In this document: positions 44,640 through 53,618 of the stretch, one piece after another | Numbering within the stretch: position 1 is the stretch's first letter | Layout: the number at the start of each line of letters is the position of its first letter | Notes under the pieces: model-generated | The model's database searches: none | What the model saw: the letters and a program-made list of their open reading frames with translations, nothing else | Told to the model about the DNA's origin: nothing | Assembly (NCBI RefSeq): GCF_014324365.1 | Contig: NZ_QEIG01000001.1 | Span: 62,001 to 126,000, forward strand | Origin: Algoriphagus sp. AK58 | Lineage (GTDB): Bacteria > Bacteroidota > Bacteroidia > Cytophagales > Cyclobacteriaceae | Reading direction: 5' to 3' | DNA: 64,000 nt | Position numbers and translations under genes: made by a program

Positions 44640-44671
44640 TTTTCGCAATTATCCTTTCAAATTCAATTCCA

Positions 44672-45883
44672 GTGGAAAACTTTCAGCTAGATCCAATAGA
44701 AGACGCTATTGAAGCCATCAAAAACGGAGAAGTAATCATCGTGGTCGATGATGAAGACCGAGAGAATGAGGGTGATTTTATTTGTGCTGCTGAAAAGGTG
44801 ACACCCGAAATCATCAATTTCATGGCCACACATGGTAGGGGATTGATTTGTGCCCCATTGATCGAGGACCGATGTGATCAGCTAGGATTGGAACTGATGG
44901 TGGGAAATAATACCGCCGCATTTGAGACTCCCTTCACCGTTTCCGTTGATTTGATCGGTCATGGTTGTACCACCGGGATCTCTGCATCAGACCGGGCCAA
45001 GACCATCAAAGCCCTTATCGATGATTCGATTCACCCAAGTGAATTGGGTAAGCCGGGACATATTTTTCCGCTAAAAGCAAAAAGGGGAGGAGTGATCCGG
45101 AGAGCCGGTCATACCGAGGCTGCCATTGATTTTGCCCGCTTGGCGGGTCTTCAGCCAGCCGGTGTTTTGGTGGAAATCATGAATGAAGACGGCACCATGG
45201 CACGATTGGATGATCTGTTCAAAGTAAGAGAACGGTTCAATCTCAAGTTGGTATCCATCAAGGATTTAATTGCTTATCGTCTGAAAAATGAATCCCTGAT
45301 CAAAAGGGAAATCGGAGTGGAAATGCCCACCACTTGGGGTGATTTTGGCCTAATCGCTTTCAGGCAGACCAATACCCAGGAAATTCATATGGCCCTGATC
45401 AAGGGTGCCTGGGAAAAGGACGAACCTGTGCTGGTAAGAGTGCATTCCTCCTGTGCCACGGGAGACATTTTCGGTTCGTGTCGCTGTGACTGCGGTCCTC
45501 AGCTGCATGCTGCCATGGAAATGGTGGAAAAGGAAGGAAAAGGAATAGTCCTTTATATGAATCAGGAAGGAAGAGGAATCGGTCTGATCAATAAACTGAA
45601 AGCATACAAGCTTCAGGAAGAAGGAATGGATACCGTTCAGGCGAATCTCGCGTTAGGCCTTCCGATGGACGGTAGAGATTATGGAGTAGGTGCACAAATT
45701 CTGAGAGACTTAGGAGTATCTAAAATCCGTCTGATTTCCAACAATCCGCAAAAGAGGGTTGGTTTGTTGGGCTATGGATTGGAAATCGTGGAACAAGTTC
45801 CTATCGAAATTCAGCCCAACCCACACAATGAAAAGTATCTAAAAACGAAACGTGATAAAATGGGCCATAACATTCTCAAATAA
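44672..45883 (+). CDS. ribBA: Bifunctional DHBP synthase / GTP cyclohydrolase II
   Basis: A 403-residue enzyme supplying both riboflavin precursors. The start is GTG at 44672 ([16 protein letters not shown]). The first half is Rib[15 protein letters not shown], then [11 protein letters not shown] and FKVRERFN-like end. The second half is Rib[25 protein letters not shown] carries the zinc Cys and His, followed by [11 protein letters not shown] and [11 protein letters not shown]. Both halves are full length. No other rib gene is adjacent. Confidence 0.97.
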   Translation: MENFQLDPIEDAIEAIKNGEVIIVVDDEDRENEGDFICAAEKVTPEIINFMATHGRGLICAPLIEDRCDQLGLELMVGNNTAAFETPFTVSVDLIGHGCTTGISASDRAKTIKALIDDSIHPSELGKPGHIFPLKAKRGGVIRRAGHTEAAIDFARLAGLQPAGVLVEIMNEDGTMARLDDLFKVRERFNLKLVSIKDLIAYRLKNESLIKREIGVEMPTTWGDFGLIAFRQTNTQEIHMALIKGAWEKDEPVLVRVHSSCATGDIFGSCRCDCGPQLHAAMEMVEKEGKGIVLYMNQEGRGIGLINKLKAYKLQEEGMDTVQANLALGLPMDGRDYGVGAQILRDLGVSKIRLISNNPQKRVGLLGYGLEIVEQVPIEIQPNPHNEKYLKTKRDKMGHNILK

Positions 45884-45972
45884 GGAATAAATGGTAAATT
45901 ATCTGTTCCGAAGCGTAGCATAAGCCAACTCTACGGCGTTAGGTTCGTATACCAAAGCAAAGTTTGACACCC

Positions 45973-46608
45973 ATGAAAAAAGCCTCACTACTAATCAGCC
46001 TCGTTTTTTTGAGCATGATGACCGTTTTGGCCCAAAATCAATTTCCCTCCCAAGTTTGGCATAAGGGAAATATTTTTATGGTGGATGGGTCAGCTGTCAG
46101 CGGTCAAGTCAAGTATGATATGGATAATAATTTGGTCCAGCTTCAGGCAGAAACCGTAATTACCTTTACCGCTTCCAATGTGAGCAGCTTTGAAATCTAC
46201 GACGAAACCTATGGTGGCATTCGGAAGTTTTACAGTCTGCCTTACGCCTTAAACGGCAACTATGAGACTCCTATCTTTTTCGAGGTTTTGACCCAGGGAG
46301 ATAATATCGCTTTGCTTTGCAGAGAATATATCGCAACAGATACCCGGGGAATGAATAATTGGGGAACCATGGGAATGAATCCATTTTGGGGTCCACCGAA
46401 TTTCACGGGCTACAGATTGGCTTTTAACTATTATTTCCTGAAAAACGGCAGATTGGAAAAATACAGCCTGAAGAAAAAAGACCTTTTTGCCATGCTTCCA
46501 GGGCATGATGACGAAATCGAACTTTTTATGAGAAAGAATCGCCTCGAGCACGATAAGCGGGGGGATTTACTTAGAATTACTGCCTATTACAACGAATTGC
46601 AGAATTAA
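45973..46608 (+). CDS. Exported hypothetical protein upstream of surE
   Basis: About 211 residues from ATG 45973, with a signal peptide ending VLAQN near residue 23. The mature part is strand-rich with many aromatic residues (YDETYGGIRKFYSLPYALNGNY, GYRLAFNYYFLKNGRLEKY) and ends in a charged helical tail. I recognise no family, though such small Bacteroidota envelope proteins are common. It lies 5 bp before surE and so is co-transcribed with it. Confidence 0.75.
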   Translation: MKKASLLISLVFLSMMTVLAQNQFPSQVWHKGNIFMVDGSAVSGQVKYDMDNNLVQLQAETVITFTASNVSSFEIYDETYGGIRKFYSLPYALNGNYETPIFFEVLTQGDNIALLCREYIATDTRGMNNWGTMGMNPFWGPPNFTGYRLAFNYYFLKNGRLEKYSLKKKDLFAMLPGHDDEIELFMRKNRLEHDKRGDLLRITAYYNELQN

Positions 46609-46613
46609 ACTCC

Positions 46614-47399
46614 ATGTCCAAACCATTGATCCTCGTCTCTAACGACGATGGAATTACTTCCAAGGGAATCCGTGTACTGGTTTCCGTTATGAAAAAGCTA
46701 GGCGATGTAGTCGTCGTCGCGCCAGATAGTCCTCAGTCCGGTATGGGGCATGCCATCACGATCGGGGAAACTTTACGCCTCTATGAGGAGGATATTTTTG
46801 AGGATGTATTGGCCTACAAATCCAGTGGAACTCCGGCGGATTGTGTCAAGCTAGCCAAGCATTATGTCCTGAAAGATCGCACTCCTGATTTAGTCGTCAG
46901 TGGGATCAACCATGGTTCCAATACATCCATCTCAGTATTATACTCAGGTACTATGTCGGCTGCGATTGAAGGAGCTTTGGAAGGGTATCCTTCAATTGGT
47001 TTTAGCCTTTGCGACTTTTCTTCCAAAGCAGATTTTTCCCATGTGGAAGAATGGGTGGAAAAGATCGCTCGCCAAGTATTGGAGAACGGCATAGCCAAGG
47101 GAGTGGCTCTGAATGTCAACTTTCCTCCCAAGCGAAATGAACCCATCAAGGGAATCAAAATTTGCCGTCAGGCCGATGCCAAGTGGCAGGAGGAGTTTGC
47201 AGAGCGCTATGATCCTACTGGCAGGAAATACTTCTGGATGGCTGGCAACTTTGTCAACTTCGACAAAGGAGAAGACAATGACGAATGGGCTATAGCAAAC
47301 AATTACATCTCCATCGTGCCTTGCCAGTATGATCTAACAGCCTATCACGCCATTTCTCAGATCAACAAGGACTGGGATTGGGAAAAGCTGAGCCAATAA
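46614..47399 (+). CDS. surE: 5'/3'-nucleotidase SurE
   Basis: A 261-residue metal-dependent nucleotidase that dephosphorylates nucleoside 5'- and 3'-monophosphates. Key motifs: ILVSNDDGITSKGI at the N-terminus (metal-binding Asp pair), APDSPQSGMGHAIT, SGTPADCVKLA and VSGINHGSNTSISVLYSGT. Family length. Start ATG is right after the stop of the hypothetical protein. Confidence 0.97.
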   Translation: MSKPLILVSNDDGITSKGIRVLVSVMKKLGDVVVVAPDSPQSGMGHAITIGETLRLYEEDIFEDVLAYKSSGTPADCVKLAKHYVLKDRTPDLVVSGINHGSNTSISVLYSGTMSAAIEGALEGYPSIGFSLCDFSSKADFSHVEEWVEKIARQVLENGIAKGVALNVNFPPKRNEPIKGIKICRQADAKWQEEFAERYDPTGRKYFWMAGNFVNFDKGEDNDEWAIANNYISIVPCQYDLTAYHAISQINKDWDWEKLSQ

Positions 47400-47403
47400 A
47401 GCA

Positions 47404-47440
47404 GGAGGCTGTCTCTTATATAGGGACAGCCTCTTTTCTT
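47404..47440 (+). terminator. Rho-independent terminator after surE
   Basis: Arms GAGGCTGTC / GACAGCCTC around TCTTATATAGG, followed by TTTTCTT. Just past the surE stop. Confidence 0.85.
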
Positions 47441-47471
47441 AAAGCTAAAGCTGATTTTGGAGAAAACTATT

Positions 47472-49103
47472 TTACAGTTCGAGGATTAGCGCTCCGTCTT
47501 TGATATCTGATTTATTCAGAGTAACCATCTTTTTCTCTGCTTGCATTCCTCTTTTGGAAACCGTGATTTCCAATTCCATTTGCTCTTTTCCATCCTCCCA
47601 TACGATTCCCCTGACCATTTCTTTCTCCTTGGTATAAGCATACACTTTATGTCCCTGGTGATTTTTCAGGGAAACGGATGAAATACCGATTTCAGTGGAA
47701 GATCGGAATTTGAGTAAAACATCTCCTTTTGAAATGAATTCCAAAAACTCACGTTCATCTTTTCCAAGGACCTTGGATATAGTTCGATAAAGCTCGAAGC
47801 CTCTCAATCCATCGTTTTTGTAGATGATTTTACTGTCTCTATCCAAAAGAAAAGTGGTTGGATAGGCATTGATCCGATAAGATTTGGTGACATCTTCCTG
47901 GTCCGAATCAGGGTAATGATGCATCACTTGCTTCCACTTGATCTCGTTTTCTTCGATGAATTTTTTAAGTTTTTCAGGATCATCATAAGCCAATCCGACC
48001 ATTTCAAACTGGTCTGGTCCGAAGAAATCAACCACATCTCTCAGGAAGGGGATTTCACCGATACAAGGGCCACACCAAGTTCCCCAGAAATCAAGCATTG
48101 TGACTTTCCCGTTGTAGAGCGAAAAGGGTTCTCCGGAAAGGGTTTTACTTTCTATCGGAATAGCCTTGGAACCGATCTGTGTACTGATCCACTCTTGGCC
48201 TTCGGGAAATTTTTCCAAGGTGATGGATCTTCCCCAAGGGTCAACCTTGGCTAAAGTATACTTCGTGTCTCCAATAAAAACTACTTCTCCGATTTGTTGA
48301 TACACCCGACTGAACAATGGGATGGAATCCATGAATTCGCCTTCTGGGAGAAGGTAAGCATCGGTTGTTAAATCAGAGAAATAGACGTTGTTAAACCCAT
48401 TGCCCAAATAAATCCGATACGATTTGCCGTTTGCTTCAAATTGTCCGGACATGTGCTGGTCGTATCGGTAAATAGTCCCTAACGGGTATCGGATAGGATC
48501 AAGAATGTAATAGAGGGTGGAGGGCTGAATTTTTCCTTCAATGACCTCGGGGTAGCTCACCGCAATCGGGCTGATGAATTGGTCAAGTTGGGCAGGATTT
48601 TTTGTTGCTTCTGCACTGATGGTGAAAACTTCAGCATCTTCAAAAATCTCATTTCCATTTTGATCAGCCCAAATGGCGATGGATCCGTCGGCATTTTTCT
48701 TGGTGGCAAATCGTACATACCAATTGTACTCGGTGATATTTTCATTTGGGATAAACTTCTGGATATCAATATTTATAAGTGAGGGGGAGGATCCCATTCG
48801 TTCCAAAATCTGCTCCTCCAGCTTCTCTTCCAAGATACCTTTCTTAGTGAATGCAAAACGATTGGGAATATCAATGAATTGCTTAAATCCCTCTGGTAAA
48901 GGGATAGAATCCGGGAATGCCTCCGTAAGTAAGCTGCTTTGATTATTGGTTAGGGGTTGGAGAGTGGCCCCTGTTTCTCGAAATGGACCAATTCCTTTTT
49001 CCATTGAAAGTTCAATGGTCAGTTGTTCGGGTAGTGGGTTTTGGGCAAAAAGCGAATGAGAAATCAAAAGTTGAAATCCAAAAACAGCTAGATAATGTTT
49101 CAT
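47472..49103 (-). CDS. TlpA-like thioredoxin-fold exported protein with large N-terminal region
   Basis: A 543-residue exported protein (signal peptide LAVFGFQLLISHSLFAQ). The first about 310 residues are strand-rich with repeated AEGEFMDS-type turns and no recognised domain. A TlpA/thioredoxin domain follows with the redox motif DFWGTWCGPCIGEIPFL (Cys pair around residue 340) and cis-Pro loop INAYPTTFLLD. A C-terminal beta region completes it. It probably reduces or reshuffles disulfides in periplasmic or secreted proteins. It stands alone. Confidence 0.9.
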   Translation of the reverse strand: MKHYLAVFGFQLLISHSLFAQNPLPEQLTIELSMEKGIGPFRETGATLQPLTNNQSSLLTEAFPDSIPLPEGFKQFIDIPNRFAFTKKGILEEKLEEQILERMGSSPSLINIDIQKFIPNENITEYNWYVRFATKKNADGSIAIWADQNGNEIFEDAEVFTISAEATKNPAQLDQFISPIAVSYPEVIEGKIQPSTLYYILDPIRYPLGTIYRYDQHMSGQFEANGKSYRIYLGNGFNNVYFSDLTTDAYLLPEGEFMDSIPLFSRVYQQIGEVVFIGDTKYTLAKVDPWGRSITLEKFPEGQEWISTQIGSKAIPIESKTLSGEPFSLYNGKVTMLDFWGTWCGPCIGEIPFLRDVVDFFGPDQFEMVGLAYDDPEKLKKFIEENEIKWKQVMHHYPDSDQEDVTKSYRINAYPTTFLLDRDSKIIYKNDGLRGFELYRTISKVLGKDEREFLEFISKGDVLLKFRSSTEIGISSVSLKNHQGHKVYAYTKEKEMVRGIVWEDGKEQMELEITVSKRGMQAEKKMVTLNKSDIKDGALILEL

Positions 49104-49380
49104 GGTACTTAAATAATATTTCTAAACTAAATAAGCCTATTTTTTCTTTTTATAAAATTCACCCCTCAAAAAAACCTTTCTTTTTGGCATCTGCTTGATT
49201 TTTCCCTTCAATTAGAGCTTTTTAATCTTTTTCTGACTTTGATTCTATTTTGTAAAAATTGATCAATAGTTTCCCATCATTTCACCATACTGATTTGTTA
49301 GGGAAAATGATTTTAGGAAAAGGTGTTCAGTAATTTTATTCTTTTTATTTTGCAGATAGTCTGCCAAAAAAAGCATTTCA
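49104..49380. other. A/T-rich divergent intergenic region
   Basis: Contains the promoters of the TlpA-like gene (leftward) and the histidine kinase gene (rightward). TTATTTTGC near 49349 resembles the -7 element. No RNA gene or clear repeat is seen. Confidence 0.4.
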
Positions 49381-51372
49381 GTGGATCGCCCGATTTTCAA
49401 CTTTCTTTTTGCTTTTTGTTTTCTAATGAGTTTGTTTCCTGCGTATCCACAGGGAACAGCTGTCGATAGTCTGCGGACTTTATTGCCTGAGCAAAAAGGG
49501 AAGCAGCGAATTGAGGTATTGAACCAATTGGCTACCGCCTTGCGTGAGAGTGATCAAAAGGCGGCATTTCAATATTCCAAAGAGGCTGATTCATTGGCGA
49601 TTCTTCTTAAGGATACTTCTGCAAGAAGCCGGGCCTTGGAAAATATCGGCTGGATTTTTTACCGACAGGGTCAATGGCAGAAATCCTTTGAATATTCCAG
49701 CGAAGCCTACCGCTTAGCTTTTGAAATAGGGGATAAATTGCAGGCTGCTCGCTTGATGAATAATATGGGGGCGCTGTATTACGAGCAAACCAACTTTCCA
49801 AAAGCCATTGAGCAATTCAAGAAAGGGTATGAATTGGCCACTGAAGTGAATGATTTAGCCACGAGAATCCGAAGTTTGAATAATGTGGCGCTAAACTTTA
49901 CCCAATCCGGTCAGCAGGATTCAGCGCTGTACTATGCCAAGATTTCACTGAGGCTTAATGAGGAAGCAGGATCGCCTTACCTTACTTCCTTTGCACATCG
50001 GGTCATCGGTGATGTGTTTTTGGCAAAGGGTAGCTATGATACTGCACAATATATTTTTAACCAATCCCTTGAAATGTCAAGGGCACAGGGTGTCAAATCC
50101 TTTGAAGCAGGTGTATTGCACAGGCTGGGGCATGCCTATCTCCTGGGAGGCAAGCTCAAGGAGGCGAAGGAAATCCTTCAATATTCGGTTGATTTTTGTG
50201 AGGAGAATAGCTTTCTGGATGAATTGTCAAAAAGCCATAAATACCTGAGTCAGGTGTATGAGCAAGAAGGCAATATCAATCAGGCTTTTTTTCACTTGAA
50301 GAATTATCAGTTTCTGAATGACTCCCTGGTAAATAAAACAAGTCGGGACAGACTAAGTCTGCTTCAAGGGATGTTTGAAGAGAATCTACAGATGTCCGAA
50401 TTGGAACTTTTGAAAACCCAAAATGAGAATCAAGCTTATCGGCTGACTACATCAAGGAGATACATGCTGCTTTTTGCGCTGGGTTTTGCCTTGATCACCA
50501 TTTTGGGCGTTAGATTGTATTTTCTAAACAGAAGTGTTCGAAAGACCAATCAAGATCTCCTGGATCATCAGAAAAGAATAGAGGAACAAAACCAGGTGTT
50601 GGAGAAGCAGTCCAAAGAGCTGTTGCTGATCAATGAAACCAAGAATAAGTTGTTTTCAATTCTTGGCCACGATTTGAGAGGGCCAGTGGGCCAGGTCAAA
50701 TCGGTAATTGATATGCTGTTGGCAGGTCAATTGGATCAAAGCGATTTTGACGAACTTCTTTTTGCACTCAAGAAAGATATCGATTCGGTCAATTTCACGC
50801 TGAATAATACCCTACAGTGGTCCATGTCCCAAATGGAGGGCTTCACCATCAATCCATCAATTTTTGATCTGAGGATGGTCGTAGAGCATTCGCTATCCTT
50901 GTTAGATTCCTCCTTCAAGGAAAAAAATCTGACCATTTTTAATCAGATGGAATCTAAAGTGGAGGTATTTGCAGATCCAAATTTGATCGAAGTGGTCATC
51001 AGAAATGTACTGAACAATGCCACTAAATTTTCCAATTTCGGGGACGCCGTTACGATTTATTCAGAAACAGGGGAAGATTGGGTGCGACTGTGTATCCTTG
51101 ACCAAGGAGTAGGAATGGCAAAGGAACAAATTGATGCGATCCTCTCCAGCTCTTATTCTTTAACTAAGTCGAGGCCCGGTACCCAAAAAGAAAAGGGTTC
51201 GGGATTAGGACTGCAGTTGTCCAAAGAATTTATTCGAAAAAACAAAGGCGATATCAGTATTGAAAGCAATCCCGGACATGGCACCAAATTCTGTATTCAA
51301 CTTCCCAGGACTGCTTCAGTCTTTCAGAGCGACTCTGTCCAAAGCAATGAACTGTTGAAGGTCAAGTCCTGA
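49381..51372 (+). CDS. TPR-containing sensor histidine kinase
   Basis: A 663-residue membrane kinase starting at GTG. Signal peptide NFLFAFCFLMSLFPAYPQG, then about eight tetratricopeptide repeats in the periplasm (SRALENIGWIFYRQGQWQKSFEYS, ARLMNNMGALYYEQTNFPKAIEQF, IRSLNNVALNFTQSGQQDSALYY). A membrane segment lies near residues 361-379, then a coiled coil. The DHp domain has FSILGHDLRGPVGQVKS (His430), and the ATPase part has IRNVLNNATKFSNFG, DQGVGMA and GSGLGLQL. No response regulator is adjacent, so it is an orphan kinase. Its 3' end overlaps the next, convergent gene by 57 bp. Confidence 0.93.
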   Translation: MDRPIFNFLFAFCFLMSLFPAYPQGTAVDSLRTLLPEQKGKQRIEVLNQLATALRESDQKAAFQYSKEADSLAILLKDTSARSRALENIGWIFYRQGQWQKSFEYSSEAYRLAFEIGDKLQAARLMNNMGALYYEQTNFPKAIEQFKKGYELATEVNDLATRIRSLNNVALNFTQSGQQDSALYYAKISLRLNEEAGSPYLTSFAHRVIGDVFLAKGSYDTAQYIFNQSLEMSRAQGVKSFEAGVLHRLGHAYLLGGKLKEAKEILQYSVDFCEENSFLDELSKSHKYLSQVYEQEGNINQAFFHLKNYQFLNDSLVNKTSRDRLSLLQGMFEENLQMSELELLKTQNENQAYRLTTSRRYMLLFALGFALITILGVRLYFLNRSVRKTNQDLLDHQKRIEEQNQVLEKQSKELLLINETKNKLFSILGHDLRGPVGQVKSVIDMLLAGQLDQSDFDELLFALKKDIDSVNFTLNNTLQWSMSQMEGFTINPSIFDLRMVVEHSLSLLDSSFKEKNLTIFNQMESKVEVFADPNLIEVVIRNVLNNATKFSNFGDAVTIYSETGEDWVRLCILDQGVGMAKEQIDAILSSSYSLTKSRPGTQKEKGSGLGLQLSKEFIRKNKGDISIESNPGHGTKFCIQLPRTASVFQSDSVQSNELLKVKS

Positions 51373-52188
51373 ATTTAGAATACCCAATTCCATCATTTTT
51401 TTCATGGAGTCTATCAGTTGACTTTTTGAAACTTCAGGTTCTGTACACCACTCGGTTTGGCTAAGCCATTTTTCTATTTCAGCAGGCGGAAGATCGTATT
51501 CTTTTCCAATCAGTTCGGAAAGGTTTTTTTGAGTCACCATTTTTTTTGAAAGTGAATAGAGGTAATCTCTCAGGTCAAAAATCACCTGCCCAAAATCTGC
51601 AATCGCTTTGTCTGAGGCAACCATCACGAAACATGGCCAAGGACTTGGAATTTCTCCTATTCGTCTCATCCTTCCTTTTTTCACCATCGGTGCGGTAGTG
51701 TATTTTTCCCATAGAAAAATCCCCTTACTTCCTTCAGCCATCGCTTTTTCGGCCCCCTCCATATTTCCCACCAGGTCAAAACTTAAGTCAGCCGGATTCC
51801 AATTTTCTCTTTTAGCCAATACCAAAGCCATCAAATGAGAACCTGAACCCATGCGGCTTACCAAGATTTTTTTCTCCTTCAGATCCGAAAGGGATTGAAT
51901 GCTGGTATTGGAGCCCACATGGATTCCCCAGACTAAGGGTGAAATCACATGGTACCCGATCATTTTGGAAGGATTTCCTGCCTCTGCATCTTTCAGAAAA
52001 CTCTCTGTGAGCAATAACGCCATATCTGTATCCCCATTTCTAAGATCCAGATTCATCTGTCCGGAGCCTCTGGATTCCTCTTTCCATTCGATTTGGATTC
52101 CTTGGTCCAGAAAAGGCTGCTGTTGACTCAGTAGGCGGAATGGATAATTGAAATGCTCGGGTACTCCGGTGATTCGAAGAGTTTTCAT
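51316..52188 (-). CDS. Solute-binding-protein-like protein without signal peptide
   Basis: A 290-residue protein resembling NMT1/THI5 or NrtA/SsuA-type periplasmic binding proteins: ITGVPEHFNYPFRLLSQQ, DLRNGDTDMALLLTESFLKD, SRMGSGSHLMALVLAKRENW and FLWEKYTTAPMVKKG. It has no signal peptide or lipobox, so it should be cytoplasmic, and no transporter membrane or ATPase gene is nearby. It may therefore be an enzyme or sensor that reuses the binding fold. It converges on the histidine kinase gene and overlaps its end by 57 bp. Confidence 0.85.
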   Translation of the reverse strand: MKTLRITGVPEHFNYPFRLLSQQQPFLDQGIQIEWKEESRGSGQMNLDLRNGDTDMALLLTESFLKDAEAGNPSKMIGYHVISPLVWGIHVGSNTSIQSLSDLKEKKILVSRMGSGSHLMALVLAKRENWNPADLSFDLVGNMEGAEKAMAEGSKGIFLWEKYTTAPMVKKGRMRRIGEIPSPWPCFVMVASDKAIADFGQVIFDLRDYLYSLSKKMVTQKNLSELIGKEYDLPPAEIEKWLSQTEWCTEPEVSKSQLIDSMKKMMELGILNSGLDLQQFIALDRVALKD

Positions 52189-52210
52189 GGTTAGAGATTT
52201 CGGGTAAAAG

Positions 52211-52245
52211 TAAAAAGCCGAAGCTGAATTGCCCCGGCTTTTGGT
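52211..52245 (-). terminator. Terminator-like hairpin after MFS gene
   Basis: AAAAGCCG / CGGCTTTT arms with a loop of about 14 bases. It lies 16 bp past the MFS stop on the minus strand. Confidence 0.55.
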
Positions 52246-52260
52246 AGGAAGTGGATAAAA

Positions 52261-53586
52261 TCAATCGTGAGTGGCTTTCCGGTCTGTCACCAGCAGGTTG
52301 GAGAAACCTGCCAAGATCAACAGGGTACCGGCCAAGAGCATGGTATTGATCACGGCTTCTCCGAAAAGCAATTTGTAAAGGAAATTTACCCCGCCTAGAG
52401 AGGCTACGATTTGGGGAATGACAATAAACATATTGAAAATCCCCATGTAAACGCCCATTTTCTTTGGCTCCACAGAGCTGGAAAGCATGGCATAAGGCAT
52501 GGAAAGGATACTGGCCCAAGCGATTCCTACCAGGGCAAAACACAGGTGGAGCATCCATGGCTCAGAAATAAAGTAGATCAAGATAAATCCCAGTCCTCCT
52601 GCGATGAGGCTGACCAGGTGCACCAGCCTTCGGTTGATTTTGATTTTGGAAGCTACAAAAGCTAAAATCAAAGCATAAAACATCGAAATCAAACCGTAGG
52701 TACCTAGGTAACTGCCCACACTGTCCGCTGCATTATTGTATGCTTCCGAGGTAGTGTCTGTTGCTCCAAAGATATGCTCTGTGATGGCAGGCGTGGCAAA
52801 GCTCCACATGGTGAAAAAGGCAAACCAGGAAAAAAACTGCACCAAACCCAGCTGCATCATCACCTTGGGCATGGAGGAGATGTTTTTTACGATTTCTTCA
52901 AATCCACTGAAAAAGCCTTTTTTGGCAGCTTTTTCCCGCTCAAATTCTTCCATGTCTTCCGGAGGATATTCATCCGTGGTCAGGATCGTGTAGAGGATGG
53001 AAGTAAACAAAACCAAAGCACCTATTCCAAAAGCATATTTGACGGAGTCTGGCACAACTCCCTCAGGTGCGGTATTGGGCACCCCGAGCTGTGTCATCAG
53101 CCAAGGAAGGTTGGAAGCGACCCAGGTACCGATTCCGATGATGAGTGTCTGCACTACAAATCCATAGGACCGTTGGGAATCCGGAAGTTTGTCTGCTACC
53201 AAAGCCCGGAAGGGTTCCATGGAAATGTTGATCGAAGCATCCAAAATCCAGAGTGCGCCGGCAGCCATCCAAAGTGCGGAAGAGTAAGGTGCAAAAAACA
53301 GGGCAATGGTGCTCAATACCGCCCCGATGAAGAAAAATGGCTTTCTTCTCCCAAATCGGGGATGCCAGGTTCGATCACTCAAATAGCCGACGATGGGTTG
53401 CACAAGCAAGCCGGTCAGAGGTGCTGCAATCCACAAAAAGGGGATGGCATCCTTGTCTGCACCTAGCGTCTGAAAGATTCTGGACATGAATCCGCCCTGC
53501 AGGGCAAATCCAAACTGAATTCCCAGAAACCCGAAACTCATGTTCCAGATCTGCCAGAAACTCAATCGCTTTTTTTCTTGGGTCAT
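52261..53586 (-). CDS. MFS sugar transporter (SLC45/maltose-transporter-like)
   Basis: A 441-residue membrane protein with about 12 hydrophobic segments. The first loop is LQGGFMSRIFQTLGADKDAIPFLWIAAPLTGLLVQPIVGYLSDRTWHPRFGRRKPF, broken by charged residues; the DRTWHPRFGRRKP loop and SMEPFRALVADKLPDSQRS are typical of the SLC45/glycoside-pentoside family used for maltose uptake in Bacteroidota. It is 32 bp downstream of the GH31 gene, so transport and hydrolysis of alpha-glucosides are co-expressed. Confidence 0.9.
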   Translation of the reverse strand: MTQEKKRLSFWQIWNMSFGFLGIQFGFALQGGFMSRIFQTLGADKDAIPFLWIAAPLTGLLVQPIVGYLSDRTWHPRFGRRKPFFFIGAVLSTIALFFAPYSSALWMAAGALWILDASINISMEPFRALVADKLPDSQRSYGFVVQTLIIGIGTWVASNLPWLMTQLGVPNTAPEGVVPDSVKYAFGIGALVLFTSILYTILTTDEYPPEDMEEFEREKAAKKGFFSGFEEIVKNISSMPKVMMQLGLVQFFSWFAFFTMWSFATPAITEHIFGATDTTSEAYNNAADSVGSYLGTYGLISMFYALILAFVASKIKINRRLVHLVSLIAGGLGFILIYFISEPWMLHLCFALVGIAWASILSMPYAMLSSSVEPKKMGVYMGIFNMFIVIPQIVASLGGVNFLYKLLFGEAVINTMLLAGTLLILAGFSNLLVTDRKATHD

Positions 53587-53618
53587 TTTGGGTGGTTAGG
53601 ATAAAAGTGAGGGATAGA

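Noticed and set aside
52774-53466. A 230-codon frame antisense to the MFS gene
   Set aside because: Rich in His/Lys/Gly low-complexity sequence and wholly inside a convincing transporter gene on the other strand.
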